DNA of 64,000 bases from positions 2,666,001-2,730,000 of the forward strand of contig NZ_JAFW01000001.1 in the NCBI RefSeq assembly GCF_000526335.1. The letters run 5' to 3'. Under the pieces are notes generated by a model that saw nothing but the letters and a program-made list of their open reading frames with translations, was not told where the DNA came from and did no database searches. A program made the translations under genes and the position numbers. This document shows, in pieces, positions 34,444 through 43,228 of this stretch; position 1 is the first letter of the stretch; each line of letters starts with the position of its first letter. This stretch comes from Arthrobacter sp. 31Y (GTDB lineage: Bacteria > Actinomycetota > Actinomycetes > Actinomycetales > Micrococcaceae).

Positions 34444-34514
34444 GACGCAAGGTGCGCGGTAGCCGGGCTCCAATCCCGGTTGCCGCGTGCATGCCGTCAA
34501 CTCCTGTTTTGCCG

Positions 34515-34886
34515 TTAAGCCGCAGTTGTTGGGGACGGCCGCTTCTTTTGCCACTGCACTGCGTGCCAGAACAGCAGGGCGGCCTTCAGCAGCAGGCTAC
34601 CCAGAAGTATGTATGGGGTGTAGGACATCAACATGAAGCTCAGCTGGGCAGAGGTATTGAGCTGAGTGGGTCCTGCCATTCCAGCGGTAGCTTCGTTGAA
34701 TGCCCAAAACCCAAAAATCGTTAGTGCCGCATCCAGCACCCACAGGGCAACGATGAACGGGTTGACTGCAATACGCCTGCGCGCCGGGTCCGGCTGCTCG
34801 GGCACATGAGGGCTGACCGCAGGTACGGCGTTGCCGTGTTCGTCGATCTCACGGAAACCGATGCGCTCGTGAACGTGGTCTTGCAT
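34515..34886 (-). CDS. Small two-helix membrane protein
   Basis: The 123-aa protein starts MQDHVHERIGFREIDEHGNA, then has two hydrophobic helices (about residues 52-72 and 84-110) and a short basic tail KKRPSPTTAA. I do not recognise a family. ATG 34886 follows GGGGGA; a TTG four codons upstream is an alternative. It is convergent with the surface-protein gene and divergent from the siderophore operon. Confidence 0.7.
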   Translation of the reverse strand: MQDHVHERIGFREIDEHGNAVPAVSPHVPEQPDPARRRIAVNPFIVALWVLDAALTIFGFWAFNEATAGMAGPTQLNTSAQLSFMLMSYTPYILLGSLLLKAALLFWHAVQWQKKRPSPTTAA

Positions 34887-35117
34887 GGGGTCCCCCAACC
34901 GCTGGCTGCCGATAGTCCTTGCACTCTACTCCCTGCCCGAGACGAGCCGCAGTGGCCGCCGATGGCCTCTATGAACAATTCTTTGGCCGAAATGAGTGCC
35001 ATATTTTGCACGCTAAAGAGCCCGAAGAAAAGTCAATGACGCAGTACCGGGCGGTAGAACCCTGAGAAACCGCGTTCCAAGCGAAATAGGTCACAAAAGT
35101 TTGACGGAAAGGCTTAC

Positions 35118-35136
35118 CTAAGTAAGGCTTGCCTTT
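35118..35136. promoter_or_regulatory. DtxR/IdeR-type iron box
   Basis: CTAAGTAAGGCTTGCCTTT matches 13 of 19 positions of the IdeR/DtxR consensus, with the AGGCT core intact. It sits 39 bp before the GTG of the siderophore decarboxylase and just after TTGACG (35101-35106), a possible -35 element. Iron-loaded IdeR would block transcription of the operon. An overlapping CTTAC/GTAAG dyad is also present. Confidence 0.75.
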
Positions 35137-35174
35137 GCTAACAAGCGCCCCCAACGCAATGGAAGGAAGCTGAC

Positions 35175-36737
35175 GTGACGTCACCCAGTGTCGAAGAGCG
35201 GATCGCTCAGGAGCAGGATTTTGGCTCCAAAGTGGAACTGGCCCTCGCTGCCACAAACCAGCTGTTCAACGCACGAAATTCACCCAGTTACGTCGCTCAG
35301 GTCCTGCAGGGGGTCAATGCGGTCTCCACCAAGGTCCAACGGACCTCCCAGCCGTTTACCGGCGTCGGGCATGCCGAATTGAAAGCCAAAGTTGGTGCCG
35401 TGGATCTTGAGCGTCCGCTGCCGGACACGGCCGCAGCCCTGGAAGAGCTCGACGAGCTCTACCTCAAGGACGCCATCTACTTCCACGATTCCCGCTACGC
35501 CGCACACCTCAACTGCCCGGTGGTCATCCCTGCGCTGGTTGGCGAGGCAGTGCTCTCTGCCGTGAACTCCTCCATGGACACCTGGGACCAGAGCGCCGGC
35601 GCCACCATGATCGAGCGCCGCCTCATCGATTGGACCGCGGAGCGCATCGGCTTCGACGCGGACGCTGATGGCGTGTTCACCTCCGGCGGCAGCCAGTCCA
35701 ACTTCCAGGCGCTGCTGATTGCCCGCAACCATGCCGTCGCCAAGCTGCGCGCCGCGAACGGGGAAGCCCGCCTACCGCACCTGCTGGACCGCCTCCGGAT
35801 TTTCACCTCCGTGGACAGCCACTTCAGCATTCAGAAGTCGGCGTCCATGCTGGGCCTGGGCTTCGACGCCGTCATCGCAGTGCCCACCACCGAAGACCAC
35901 CGCATGGACCCCACCGCCCTCGCGGCTGCTCTGGCGGAAGCGCACGACGCCGGGCTGGTGCCGATGGCGGTTGTAGCCACTGCCGGGACCACGGACTTCG
36001 GTTCGGTTGACCCGCTCTCGGAAATGGCCGCATTGGTTCGAGCTTACGATTCCTGGCTCCACGTGGATGGCGCCTACGGTGGAGGCCTCATCGTGTCCGG
36101 CCGCCACCGGCACCTCCTCAATGGCATCCACCTTGCGGACTCCGTCACCGTTGACTTCCACAAGACCTTCTTCCAGCCGGTCAGCTCCAGCGCAGTCCTG
36201 GTCCGCAACGGCTCCATGATGGGCCACGTCACCTACTACGCGGACTATTTGAACCCGGAAAGCGCGGCGAAGGCCGAGATTCCCAACCAGGTGGACAAGA
36301 GCATCCAGACCACCCGCCGCTTCGATGCGCTGAAGCTGTGGCTGACTCTCCGCATCATGGGCGCCGACGCCATTGGCGCGCTCTTCGACGAAGCGATCGA
36401 CCTCGCCGCACGGGTAGGAAGCTTGCTGGCTGACGACGCCGAGTTCGAGCTCGCTACCGCACCACAGCTGAGCACCCTGGTGTTCCGCTACCGCCCGATG
36501 GTTGACGGTGTGCCTCTCGACGACGACGCTGCAGACATCCTCAACCCCGCCATTCGCGCCGCAATCTTCGCATCCGGCGAGGCCGTTGTTGCCGGTACCA
36601 AGGTGGCTGGCCGCCACTGCCTCAAATTCACCCTCCTCAACGCCGAGGCGAGCCTGAGGGACATCCAGGAAATCATCGAACTCATCCGCCGGACGGGCAG
36701 CGAGCTGCTGGCGAACACCACGGAGGCTGCAGCATGA
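35175..36737 (+). CDS. desA: PLP-dependent decarboxylase, siderophore DesA-type (lysine decarboxylase)
   Basis: The 520-aa group II PLP decarboxylase has GVFTSGGSQSN near residue 170, HVDGAYGGG near 298 and the PLP-lysine in DFHKTFFQP near 336. In desferrioxamine operons this enzyme makes cadaverine from lysine. Related proteins make diaminopropane or other diamines, so the substrate is assigned from the following genes. GTG 35175 follows GGAAGGAAGC and is the start. It overlaps the next gene by 4 bp and is behind an iron box. Confidence 0.87.
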   Translation: MTSPSVEERIAQEQDFGSKVELALAATNQLFNARNSPSYVAQVLQGVNAVSTKVQRTSQPFTGVGHAELKAKVGAVDLERPLPDTAAALEELDELYLKDAIYFHDSRYAAHLNCPVVIPALVGEAVLSAVNSSMDTWDQSAGATMIERRLIDWTAERIGFDADADGVFTSGGSQSNFQALLIARNHAVAKLRAANGEARLPHLLDRLRIFTSVDSHFSIQKSASMLGLGFDAVIAVPTTEDHRMDPTALAAALAEAHDAGLVPMAVVATAGTTDFGSVDPLSEMAALVRAYDSWLHVDGAYGGGLIVSGRHRHLLNGIHLADSVTVDFHKTFFQPVSSSAVLVRNGSMMGHVTYYADYLNPESAAKAEIPNQVDKSIQTTRRFDALKLWLTLRIMGADAIGALFDEAIDLAARVGSLLADDAEFELATAPQLSTLVFRYRPMVDGVPLDDDAADILNPAIRAAIFASGEAVVAGTKVAGRHCLKFTLLNAEASLRDIQEIIELIRRTGSELLANTTEAAA

Positions 36738-38089
36738 GCACCCAAGACAATGGCAAGATCTACGATGTCGCGGGCATCGGCGTCGGGCCTTTCAACCTGG
36801 GACTAGCCGCCTTGAGTGAACCCGTGGAGAACCTGGACTGCGTGTTCTTGGATCGGCGCGAGTCCTTCGACTGGCACCCCGGCATGATGCTGGAGCCCGC
36901 GCACCTGCAGGTCCCCTTTATGGCGGACCTCGTGACGCTCGCCGATCCGACGTCGCCGTTCTCCTTCCTGAACTTCCTGAAGCAGACCGGCCGGCTGTAC
37001 CGCTTCTATATCCGCGAGAATTTCTACCCGCTGCGCGCCGAGTACAACCAGTACTGCCAGTGGGTGGCCGGCCAGCTTGAGTCGGTCCGTTTTAGCACGG
37101 ATGTGCTGGATGTGTCGTACGACGACGGCGTGTACCGCCTTTCGGTGCAGGGGCCTGACGGCGCTGAGGTTCTTCGCGCCCGCAAGCTGGTCCTCGGTAC
37201 CGGCACCTCCCCGTACGTTCCGGACTCCTGTGCAGGAATAGTGGAGGCCGGTGGACTTGTCCTCCATAACGCCGATTACCTGTCGAGGAAGAGTGAGCTG
37301 CAGTCCAAGCGCAGCATCACTATCGTGGGCAGCGGCCAGAGCGCTGCGGAGCTTTACTACGAGTTGCTTCAGGAAATTGATGTGTACGGCTACCAGCTCA
37401 ACTGGGTCACGCGATCTGGCCGTTTCTTCCCGCTCGAGTACACCAAGCTCACCCTCGAGATGACCTCGCCGGAGTATGTGGACTACTTCCATTCGCTCCC
37501 GGGCGAGCAGCGCGACTCGTTGATCAAGAGCCAGAAGAACCTCTACAAGGGCATCAACTCGGACCTGATCGACGACATCTACGATCTCCTGTACACCAAG
37601 AGCCTCTCCGGCATGGTGGACACGCAGCTGCACACGCACTCCTCGCTCACTGCCGCTGAGTGGGACGCTGCCACGGGCACCCACACGCTCCAGCTTCACC
37701 ACGAAGAACACGGGCGTGGCTACACTTTGGAGTCCGAAGCCGTGGTCCTCGCCACCGGCTACACCTACAAGGAGCCCGCCTTCCTGGCAGGCATCCAGGA
37801 CCGGGTCCGCCGCGACGCCAAGGGCCGTTTCGACGTCGGGCGCAACTACGGCACCGGTGTGGAACCCGGCGAGATCTTCGTCCAGAACGCCGAACTGCAC
37901 ACGCACGGTTTCGTCACCCCGGACCTCGGCATGGCCGCCTACCGCAACTCCTGCATCCTGCGCGAAATCACCGGTCGTGAGATCTACCCAATCGAGCGGA
38001 GCATTGCGTTTCAGCAGTTCGGCGCACCCGCACCAGCTACTGCTGCAGAACCTGCTGGCATCTCCGAGCCCGTAGGAGCCACCGTATGA
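36734..38089 (+). CDS. desB: Lysine/ornithine-type N-monooxygenase (DesB-like)
   Basis: This 451-aa flavoprotein N-hydroxylase has an FAD motif GIGVGPFNLGLAAL near residue 15 and an NADPH motif IVGSGQSAAELYYELL near 197. It matches IucD/AlcA/DesB enzymes, which hydroxylate a terminal amine (here probably cadaverine) to give an N-hydroxydiamine in siderophore synthesis. Its start and stop both overlap neighbours by 4 bp, so the operon is translated as a coupled unit. Confidence 0.9.
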   Translation: MSTQDNGKIYDVAGIGVGPFNLGLAALSEPVENLDCVFLDRRESFDWHPGMMLEPAHLQVPFMADLVTLADPTSPFSFLNFLKQTGRLYRFYIRENFYPLRAEYNQYCQWVAGQLESVRFSTDVLDVSYDDGVYRLSVQGPDGAEVLRARKLVLGTGTSPYVPDSCAGIVEAGGLVLHNADYLSRKSELQSKRSITIVGSGQSAAELYYELLQEIDVYGYQLNWVTRSGRFFPLEYTKLTLEMTSPEYVDYFHSLPGEQRDSLIKSQKNLYKGINSDLIDDIYDLLYTKSLSGMVDTQLHTHSSLTAAEWDAATGTHTLQLHHEEHGRGYTLESEAVVLATGYTYKEPAFLAGIQDRVRRDAKGRFDVGRNYGTGVEPGEIFVQNAELHTHGFVTPDLGMAAYRNSCILREITGREIYPIERSIAFQQFGAPAPATAAEPAGISEPVGATV

Positions 38090-38676
38090 GCTTCACGTTC
38101 CGGCCTGTGGATCCCGTGACGGACGCACCTGTCCTCCACAGTTGGGTCAGCCAGGAATACGCGCGGTTCTGGGGCATGGTTTCGGCCACCGAGCAGGACG
38201 TTGTGGAGGAGTACTCGAAGATTGCCGAATCGGGCCACCACCAAGCGTTTTTGGGGCTCGACGACGGCGCCCCCGCTTTCCTGATGGAGCGGTACCGGCC
38301 GGCGTCCTCGCCGTTGGCGGACGTCTACGAGGTCCAGGAAGGCGATGTCGGCATGCACCTCCTCGTGTCACCGCCCACCGGCGATCCCCAGCCCGGTTTT
38401 ACCACCAAGGTCATGCAGTCCGTGATGGCCGAGCTGTTCGCCGACCCGGCAACCCGGCGGGTCGTCGTCGAACCTGACGCACGCAACCACAAGATCCATG
38501 TCCTGAACGAAAAAGTGGGCTTCCGGCCGCACGGTGTGGTGATCCTTCCCGCCGTCGACCCCGCCGAAGACCATAAGAAGGGGCTGCTGAGCTTCTGCAC
38601 CCGCGAGGATTTCCTCGCCACCCTGACCCTGATTTTGACCGCTCCTGCCGCGTCTACCAGAGGAGAATCCCTGTGA
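38086..38676 (+). CDS. desC: GNAT acyltransferase of siderophore synthesis (DesC-like)
   Basis: The 196-aa protein is in the IucB/AlcB/DesC acetyltransferase group. It has the YRPASSPLADVYEVQEGDVG segment followed by MHLLVSPP and VVVEPDARNHKIHVLNEKVG, and it ends in a Phe/Thr-rich tail. These enzymes N-acylate the hydroxylated diamine with acetyl- or succinyl-CoA to form the hydroxamate. The overlap with both neighbours (ATGA) fits a dedicated operon. The acyl donor cannot be read from sequence. Confidence 0.87.
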   Translation: MSFTFRPVDPVTDAPVLHSWVSQEYARFWGMVSATEQDVVEEYSKIAESGHHQAFLGLDDGAPAFLMERYRPASSPLADVYEVQEGDVGMHLLVSPPTGDPQPGFTTKVMQSVMAELFADPATRRVVVEPDARNHKIHVLNEKVGFRPHGVVILPAVDPAEDHKKGLLSFCTREDFLATLTLILTAPAASTRGESL

Positions 38677-40514
38677 CCACCACCGCCGATTCCGTGACCA
38701 CTGCGGCTGTTGATTCCGTGTCCCACCTGACCCCGGAACGCTGGGCCAACGCCAACCGGCACCTCGTCCGGAAGGCAATCGCCGAATTCTCGCACGAGCG
38801 CATCCTGGTCCCGGAGCTGATCCGGGAAGAAGGCGCCGGCGTCGGGCTTTACAAGGTAGTGAGCGATGACGACGCCACTGAGTACCGCTTCCGCGCCCAG
38901 GTCTTGCAGCTTGAGCATTGGTCCGTCTCTGCAGAATCGATTGTCCGATTGCGCGATGGCGAGGAGCTTCCGGTAGACGCTCTGGACTTCATTGCCGAGT
39001 TCCACGAGGCACTGGCTATCCGCATGGAAATGCTGCCTGTGTACCTGGAGGAAATCAGCAGTACGTTGGCCAGCCACGCGTATAAGCAGGGCAAGCAGTT
39101 CAGTTCGGCTGAATTGGCAGCGGGCATCACGGGCGGGACGGACCGGGCCGCTGACTTCCAAGCCATTGAGCACAGCATGATTGAAGGGCACCCCTGCTTC
39201 GTGGCCAACAACGGCCGGCTTGGATTCGGGATCGCGGACTACCACGAGTTCGCACCGGAAACCGGCGCTACCGTGAAGCTGCAGTGGATCGCCGTCCACC
39301 GCAGCAAGGCAGTGTTCACGTCCAGCGCAGGGCTGGATTACAGGACACACTTTGAGGCAGAACTCGGCCCGGCCACGCTTGCCTGGTTCAACACGGAGCT
39401 TTCCGCTTCTGGTCTGGATCCGGAGGACTACCTCCTCATGCCGGTCCATCCCTGGCAGTGGGACAACAAGCTCACGGTGACGTTCGCGGCAGAAATCGCC
39501 CAGCGCCACATTGTGAACCTGGGCACCGGCGAAGATTCGTACCAGGCGCAGCAGTCCATCCGTACCTTCTTCAACACGGACCACCCGGAGAAGGCGTACG
39601 TGAAGACGGCCATGTCCGTGCTGAACATGGGCTTCATGCGTGGCTTGTCGCCGCAGTACATGAAGGCCACGCCTGCCATCAACGATTGGCTGCAGGAACT
39701 GATCGGCAATGACCAGGAGCTCCAGAACCGGGGCCTGGCCATGATCCGTGAAACCGCGGCCATCGGCTACCACAACCATTACTACGAGGCTGCTTCGGCC
39801 AAGGGTTCCCCCTACCGGAAGATGCTCTCTGCCCTGTGGAGGGAAAGTCCGCTGCCGTTGCTCAAGGATGGGCAGCAGCTGGCCACCATGGCATCGCTGC
39901 TGCATGTGGACTCATCCGGGGCCTCCGTGGTGACTTCCTTGATCGAACGGTCCGGACTGGCACCCACCGAGTGGTTGCGCCGCTACTTCGAGGCCTACCT
40001 CGTACCGTTGGTCCACTGCCTCTACGAGTACGAGCTCGCTTTCATGCCGCACGGCGAAAACGTGATCCTGATCCTCGAGGATGGCGTACCTGTCCGTGCC
40101 ATCATGAAGGACATCGCCGAGGAAATCGTGGTCATGGGGGACAGGCTGGAACTGCCGGAGGAGGTCTCCCGCGTCAAGGCCGAGATTCCCGCCGAGGAAA
40201 TGGTCCTGGCGATCTTCACTGACGTGTTCGCCTGCATCTTCCGCTTCCTCGGAGCCATCCTTGTGGAGGACGGGACGTTGCGCGAAGACGAGTTCTGGGG
40301 GACCGCTGCTTCCGTGCTGCGTGAATACCAGCAGCGCCACCCGGAGCTTGCGGACCAGTTCGCCATGCATGATCTGTTTGCGCCGGACTTTGAGTTGTCC
40401 TGCCTCAACCGCCTGCAACTCCGGAACAACCAGCAGATGCTGGACATCTCGGATCCCTCCGGCGGGCTCCAGATGGCAGGCCGCCTGGCCAACCCCTTGG
40501 CCAAGTTCGCCTAG
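38673..40514 (+). CDS. desD: NIS siderophore synthetase (IucA/IucC family, DesD-like)
   Basis: The 613-aa NRPS-independent siderophore synthetase carries EGHPCFVANNGRLGFG (about residue 170), VHPWQWDNKL near 257 and a C-terminal FhuF-like region with NLLAMHDLF-like context (FAMHDLFAPDF). It condenses acyl-hydroxamate units with ATP, giving a desferrioxamine-like macrocycle or linear trimer. GTG 38673 starts it, overlapping the acyltransferase stop. No exporter or uptake lipoprotein gene is adjacent, so those must be elsewhere. A strong hairpin ends the operon. Confidence 0.9.
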   Translation: MTTTADSVTTAAVDSVSHLTPERWANANRHLVRKAIAEFSHERILVPELIREEGAGVGLYKVVSDDDATEYRFRAQVLQLEHWSVSAESIVRLRDGEELPVDALDFIAEFHEALAIRMEMLPVYLEEISSTLASHAYKQGKQFSSAELAAGITGGTDRAADFQAIEHSMIEGHPCFVANNGRLGFGIADYHEFAPETGATVKLQWIAVHRSKAVFTSSAGLDYRTHFEAELGPATLAWFNTELSASGLDPEDYLLMPVHPWQWDNKLTVTFAAEIAQRHIVNLGTGEDSYQAQQSIRTFFNTDHPEKAYVKTAMSVLNMGFMRGLSPQYMKATPAINDWLQELIGNDQELQNRGLAMIRETAAIGYHNHYYEAASAKGSPYRKMLSALWRESPLPLLKDGQQLATMASLLHVDSSGASVVTSLIERSGLAPTEWLRRYFEAYLVPLVHCLYEYELAFMPHGENVILILEDGVPVRAIMKDIAEEIVVMGDRLELPEEVSRVKAEIPAEEMVLAIFTDVFACIFRFLGAILVEDGTLREDEFWGTAASVLREYQQRHPELADQFAMHDLFAPDFELSCLNRLQLRNNQQMLDISDPSGGLQMAGRLANPLAKFA

Positions 40515-40536
40515 GCCGCACTGGAGATATCAAGTA

Positions 40537-40579
40537 CAGCAGGGACCGCAGGGGGCAGAGCTGCCTGCGGTCCCTGCTG
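40537..40579 (+). terminator. Perfect 16-bp-arm hairpin after siderophore operon
   Basis: CAGCAGGGACCGCAGG at 40537-40552 and its exact inverse complement at 40564-40579 enclose an 11-nt loop. It starts 22 bp after the synthetase stop. No U-run follows, as is common in high-GC actinobacteria. It separates the siderophore operon from the NAD-salvage promoter that begins about 20 bp later. Confidence 0.75.
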
Positions 40580-40597
40580 CCGTCATCAGCTACTGAC

Positions 40598-40618
40598 TTA
40601 TTGTCAAAGTGACGATAA
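40598..40618. promoter_or_regulatory. NrtR-type operator 1
   Basis: TTATTGTCA and TGACGATAA are inverted half sites around AAG. They match the pattern of NrtR boxes, which carry GTCA/TGAC half-site cores. The site covers the -35 element TTGTCA (40601-40606) of the pnuC promoter. A second site of the same form lies 35 bp downstream. Confidence 0.75.
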
Positions 40619-40630
40619 GCCTGTTATAGT
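40601..40630 (+). promoter_or_regulatory. Promoter of pnuC-nadR-nrtR
   Basis: TTGTCA (40601-40606) and TATAGT (40625-40630) are separated by 18 bp, and TG stands one base further upstream (TGTTATAGT). The -35 lies within operator 1, and operator 2 lies at the expected transcription start, so a repressor could block both polymerase binding and escape. Confidence 0.65.
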
Positions 40631-40632
40631 CA

Positions 40633-40653
40633 TTATTGTCAGCTTGATAATAA
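40633..40653. promoter_or_regulatory. NrtR-type operator 2
   Basis: TTATTGTCA and TGATAATAA form inverted half sites around GCT. Eight of nine positions pair exactly, and the left half site is identical to that of operator 1. It ends about 20 bp before the first possible start codon of pnuC. Confidence 0.75.
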
Positions 40654-40672
40654 CGAACTGAGGATGATGACG

Positions 40673-41335
40673 ATGGTACTGCTCGACTGGATGAATTCCC
40701 CGGCAATTCCCAACCTCTTCGGCAGCCCGGTCAGCTGGATCGAAGTCATTGGTTTCGTCACCGGCGCCGCCTGCGTCTACGGAGTCGCAAAGCAGAAGCT
40801 GTGGAACTGGCCCATCGGAATCCTGAACAACATCGCGTTCATTATCCTGTTCCTCGGAGCCGGTCTTTACGGTGAAACCGTCCTGCAGGTCATTTTCGCC
40901 GCCGTCGCTGTCTACGGTTGGTACAACTGGATCCGCGGCAATGCCGGCACGGACAGCCGGAACGACCTCCCCATCCGCGATGCCAGCCGTAAAGAGCTGT
41001 TCCTCGGCCTCGGGGCCACTGCAATCGGCACTGCAGCTGTGGCGATGGTCCTCACCCACGGAACCGATTCCCAGGTTCCCTGGCCGGACGCTTTCGTGCT
41101 GACCGCATCCCTGGTGGCCACCTACGGGCAGGCCAAAAAGATCTTCCAGCACTGGTACGTGTGGATCTTCATCGATGTGGTCTCCATCCCGCTCTACTTC
41201 AGCCGCGGTCTGACACTGACCGCCATCCTCTACCTCGGGTTCCTCGCTCTCTGCGTCTATGGACTCATCGACTGGAAGCGCACCCGAAGCGCCGCAACGC
41301 CGGCCACCCCCGAAGCCATCACGGCAGGAGTCTGA
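40673..41335 (+). CDS. pnuC: PnuC-family nicotinamide riboside transporter
   Basis: The roughly 220-aa membrane protein has seven to eight hydrophobic helices and the PnuC signature region WNWPIGILNNIAFIILF near residue 45, followed by YGWYNWIRG. PnuC carriers import nicotinamide riboside by facilitated diffusion, trapped by phosphorylation. ATG codons at 40664, 40667 and 40673 are in frame; 40673 has the best spacing from GAGG. One base separates its stop from nadR, so uptake and phosphorylation are coupled. Two NrtR-type operators precede it. Confidence 0.9.
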   Translation: MVLLDWMNSPAIPNLFGSPVSWIEVIGFVTGAACVYGVAKQKLWNWPIGILNNIAFIILFLGAGLYGETVLQVIFAAVAVYGWYNWIRGNAGTDSRNDLPIRDASRKELFLGLGATAIGTAAVAMVLTHGTDSQVPWPDAFVLTASLVATYGQAKKIFQHWYVWIFIDVVSIPLYFSRGLTLTAILYLGFLALCVYGLIDWKRTRSAATPATPEAITAGV

Positions 41336-41336
41336 G

Positions 41337-42476
41337 ATGTACAAGCAAGCCATGGTCATCGGCAAGTTCTACCCGCCGCACGCGGGCCACGCACATTTGA
41401 TAGCCACCGCCGCTGCACAGTCCGGGAAAGTTGCCGTCCTGGTACTTGGCAGCCGTTTCGAGTCCATCACTGTTGACGAGCGGGTCACATGGTTGGCCGC
41501 TGAATTCGATGGCGTTGACGGTGTGGACATCATAGGAATGCGCAACGACTGCCCTGAGGATTACCACTCAGACGAAATCTGGAAGGCCCAGAATGAGCTG
41601 ATGCGGCTGGCCTTGAAGAGCAACGGTGTGACGTCAGTAGATGCTGTGTTCAGTTCTGAGGAATACGGTGCGCGGCTTGCCGCAGCGTTCGGGGCAGAGC
41701 ACGTGCTGGTGGATCCATCCCGGAGTGCCTACCCCATCAGCGGCACAATGTGCAGGGAGGACCTCAGCGCCTCATGGCCGTATATCGTCGCTCCCGCCCG
41801 CCAGGAGTTGGCAACACGAATCATCGTGGTGGGCGCCGAATCAACTGGCACCACCACTTTGACCAAAGCGCTGACCGAACACTACCGGCCGAGGTTTCCC
41901 GGGATTGCCGACGTCCCCGAGTATGGTCGCCAGTTCACCTATGAGAAGTTCCGCAGTTTTCGCTCCGCGGCGCCCGACGCCCGGATACAAGACATGGTGT
42001 GGACTGCCGAAGACTTCAGTGTGATCGGCGCGCGGCAGAACGAGATGGAAAACGCCGCCGCGGATGCCTGCCCTCTGGTGATAGCAGACACCGATTCGCT
42101 GGCCACCACCCTGTGGGAGCAGTACTACCTCGGCGAAGGAAGCTTTGGCTCCTACCATGCAGCAGATGTTCTTCCCCGCAGGGATTTGTACCTGATCACC
42201 GATCACGAGGGCGTGGCTTTCGAGGACGATGGCTGGCGTGAAGGCGAGCACCGAAGGGCGGAAATGACCGAGTGGTTCAAGGAAACCCTGACCGAGGAGG
42301 GACATTCCTGGATCCTGGTTACCGGGGACCATGATCGGCGCATGAAGACTGCCCTTGAGGCGATTGACCTGATGATTGCCCAGCGGAGCGGATTTACTTC
42401 ACCTCCTTGGGCAAGCCGAACCATTTTGCCCCGAACCAAGGTGGCCCAAACCGCATTGGAAGGCGCGGCGGCATGA
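41337..42476 (+). CDS. nadR: NadR-type bifunctional NMN adenylyltransferase/ribosylnicotinamide kinase
   Basis: The 379-aa protein has an N-terminal nucleotidyltransferase motif GKFYPPHAGHAHLI (residues about 9-22) and a C-terminal kinase P-loop GAESTGTTTLTKAL near 167. It lacks the N-terminal DNA-binding domain of enterobacterial NadR, so it is the two-domain enzymatic form. It phosphorylates nicotinamide riboside and converts NMN to NAD in the cytosol. The frame opens at 41259, but ATG 41337 follows AGGAGTCTGAG. It overlaps the NrtR gene by 4 bp. Confidence 0.9.
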   Translation: MYKQAMVIGKFYPPHAGHAHLIATAAAQSGKVAVLVLGSRFESITVDERVTWLAAEFDGVDGVDIIGMRNDCPEDYHSDEIWKAQNELMRLALKSNGVTSVDAVFSSEEYGARLAAAFGAEHVLVDPSRSAYPISGTMCREDLSASWPYIVAPARQELATRIIVVGAESTGTTTLTKALTEHYRPRFPGIADVPEYGRQFTYEKFRSFRSAAPDARIQDMVWTAEDFSVIGARQNEMENAAADACPLVIADTDSLATTLWEQYYLGEGSFGSYHAADVLPRRDLYLITDHEGVAFEDDGWREGEHRRAEMTEWFKETLTEEGHSWILVTGDHDRRMKTALEAIDLMIAQRSGFTSPPWASRTILPRTKVAQTALEGAAA

Positions 42477-43228
42477 CGTCGTCGGATTCAACGTCGGCCA
42501 AGGAATTCCTCGAAAGCTATAACCCCGGGGATTACCCTTCCATAGCCCTCACGGCGGACCTGGTGGTGTTTGCAGTGTCCGCGGGCACGCTGAATGTCGC
42601 GTTGGTGCGCCGGGGAGGGCATCCGTTCAAGGGTGGGTTGGCGCTTCCCGGTGGTTTTGTTGGGCCTAAGGAGTCCGCCGAACAAGCAGCAGAACGGGAG
42701 CTCGCAGAAGAGACAGGGTTGGACCTTGGGAGCCTGCCGGTGCACATCGAGCAATTGGCCACGTACACCAGCCCGGATAGGGACCCGCGGATGCGGGTGG
42801 TTTCCGTCGCTCATCTGGCCTTGCTCGCAACTGACGGGACCGTCCTGCCGGGGATTGCGGCAGGGTCCGACGCCGCAGCTGCTGCATGGCACCCTGTCCA
42901 CCACATCCTGCGCAGCAATGATCTGGCCTTCGATCACCTCAAGATCCTGGAGGACGGTCTGGGGCGACTGGCCGGCAAGATGGAATACACCACCGTCGCC
43001 GCCCGGCTGCTGCCGGACCAGTTCACCCTGACGCAGCTTCGAACCGTCTATGACGCCGTGTGGGACACCACCCTGCCTGCCGGAAACTTCACCCGAAAGA
43101 TGATGCCCCACCTGAAAGACACAGGCCGGAAGGCGAGGGCCGCTACCGGTGGTGCCCCGGCGGCGCTGTTCACGGCTGCTGACCGGCACATCCATCCGCC
43201 CTTGGCCAACCCCCATCTCGCGCGCTAG
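42473..43228 (+). CDS. nrtR: NrtR-type Nudix transcriptional regulator
   Basis: The 251-aa protein has an N-terminal Nudix domain and a C-terminal winged helix (FTLTQLRTVYDAVWDTTLPA), the NrtR architecture that represses NAD genes and senses ADP-ribose. The Nudix box is complete (GFVGPKE, then REL and EETGL), whereas many NrtR regulators have a degenerate, inactive box. ATG 42473 overlaps nadR (ATGA). As the last gene of the operon it probably binds the two palindromes before pnuC. Its stop overlaps the convergent BNR gene by 4 bp. Confidence 0.9.
   Translation: MTSSDSTSAKEFLESYNPGDYPSIALTADLVVFAVSAGTLNVALVRRGGHPFKGGLALPGGFVGPKESAEQAAERELAEETGLDLGSLPVHIEQLATYTSPDRDPRMRVVSVAHLALLATDGTVLPGIAAGSDAAAAAWHPVHHILRSNDLAFDHLKILEDGLGRLAGKMEYTTVAARLLPDQFTLTQLRTVYDAVWDTTLPAGNFTRKMMPHLKDTGRKARAATGGAPAALFTAADRHIHPPLANPHLAR

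Noticed and set aside
38325..39905. A 526-aa minus-strand frame over the acyltransferase and NIS synthetase genes
   Set aside because: The plus-strand products match DesC/DesD families; the antisense frame shows no domain.
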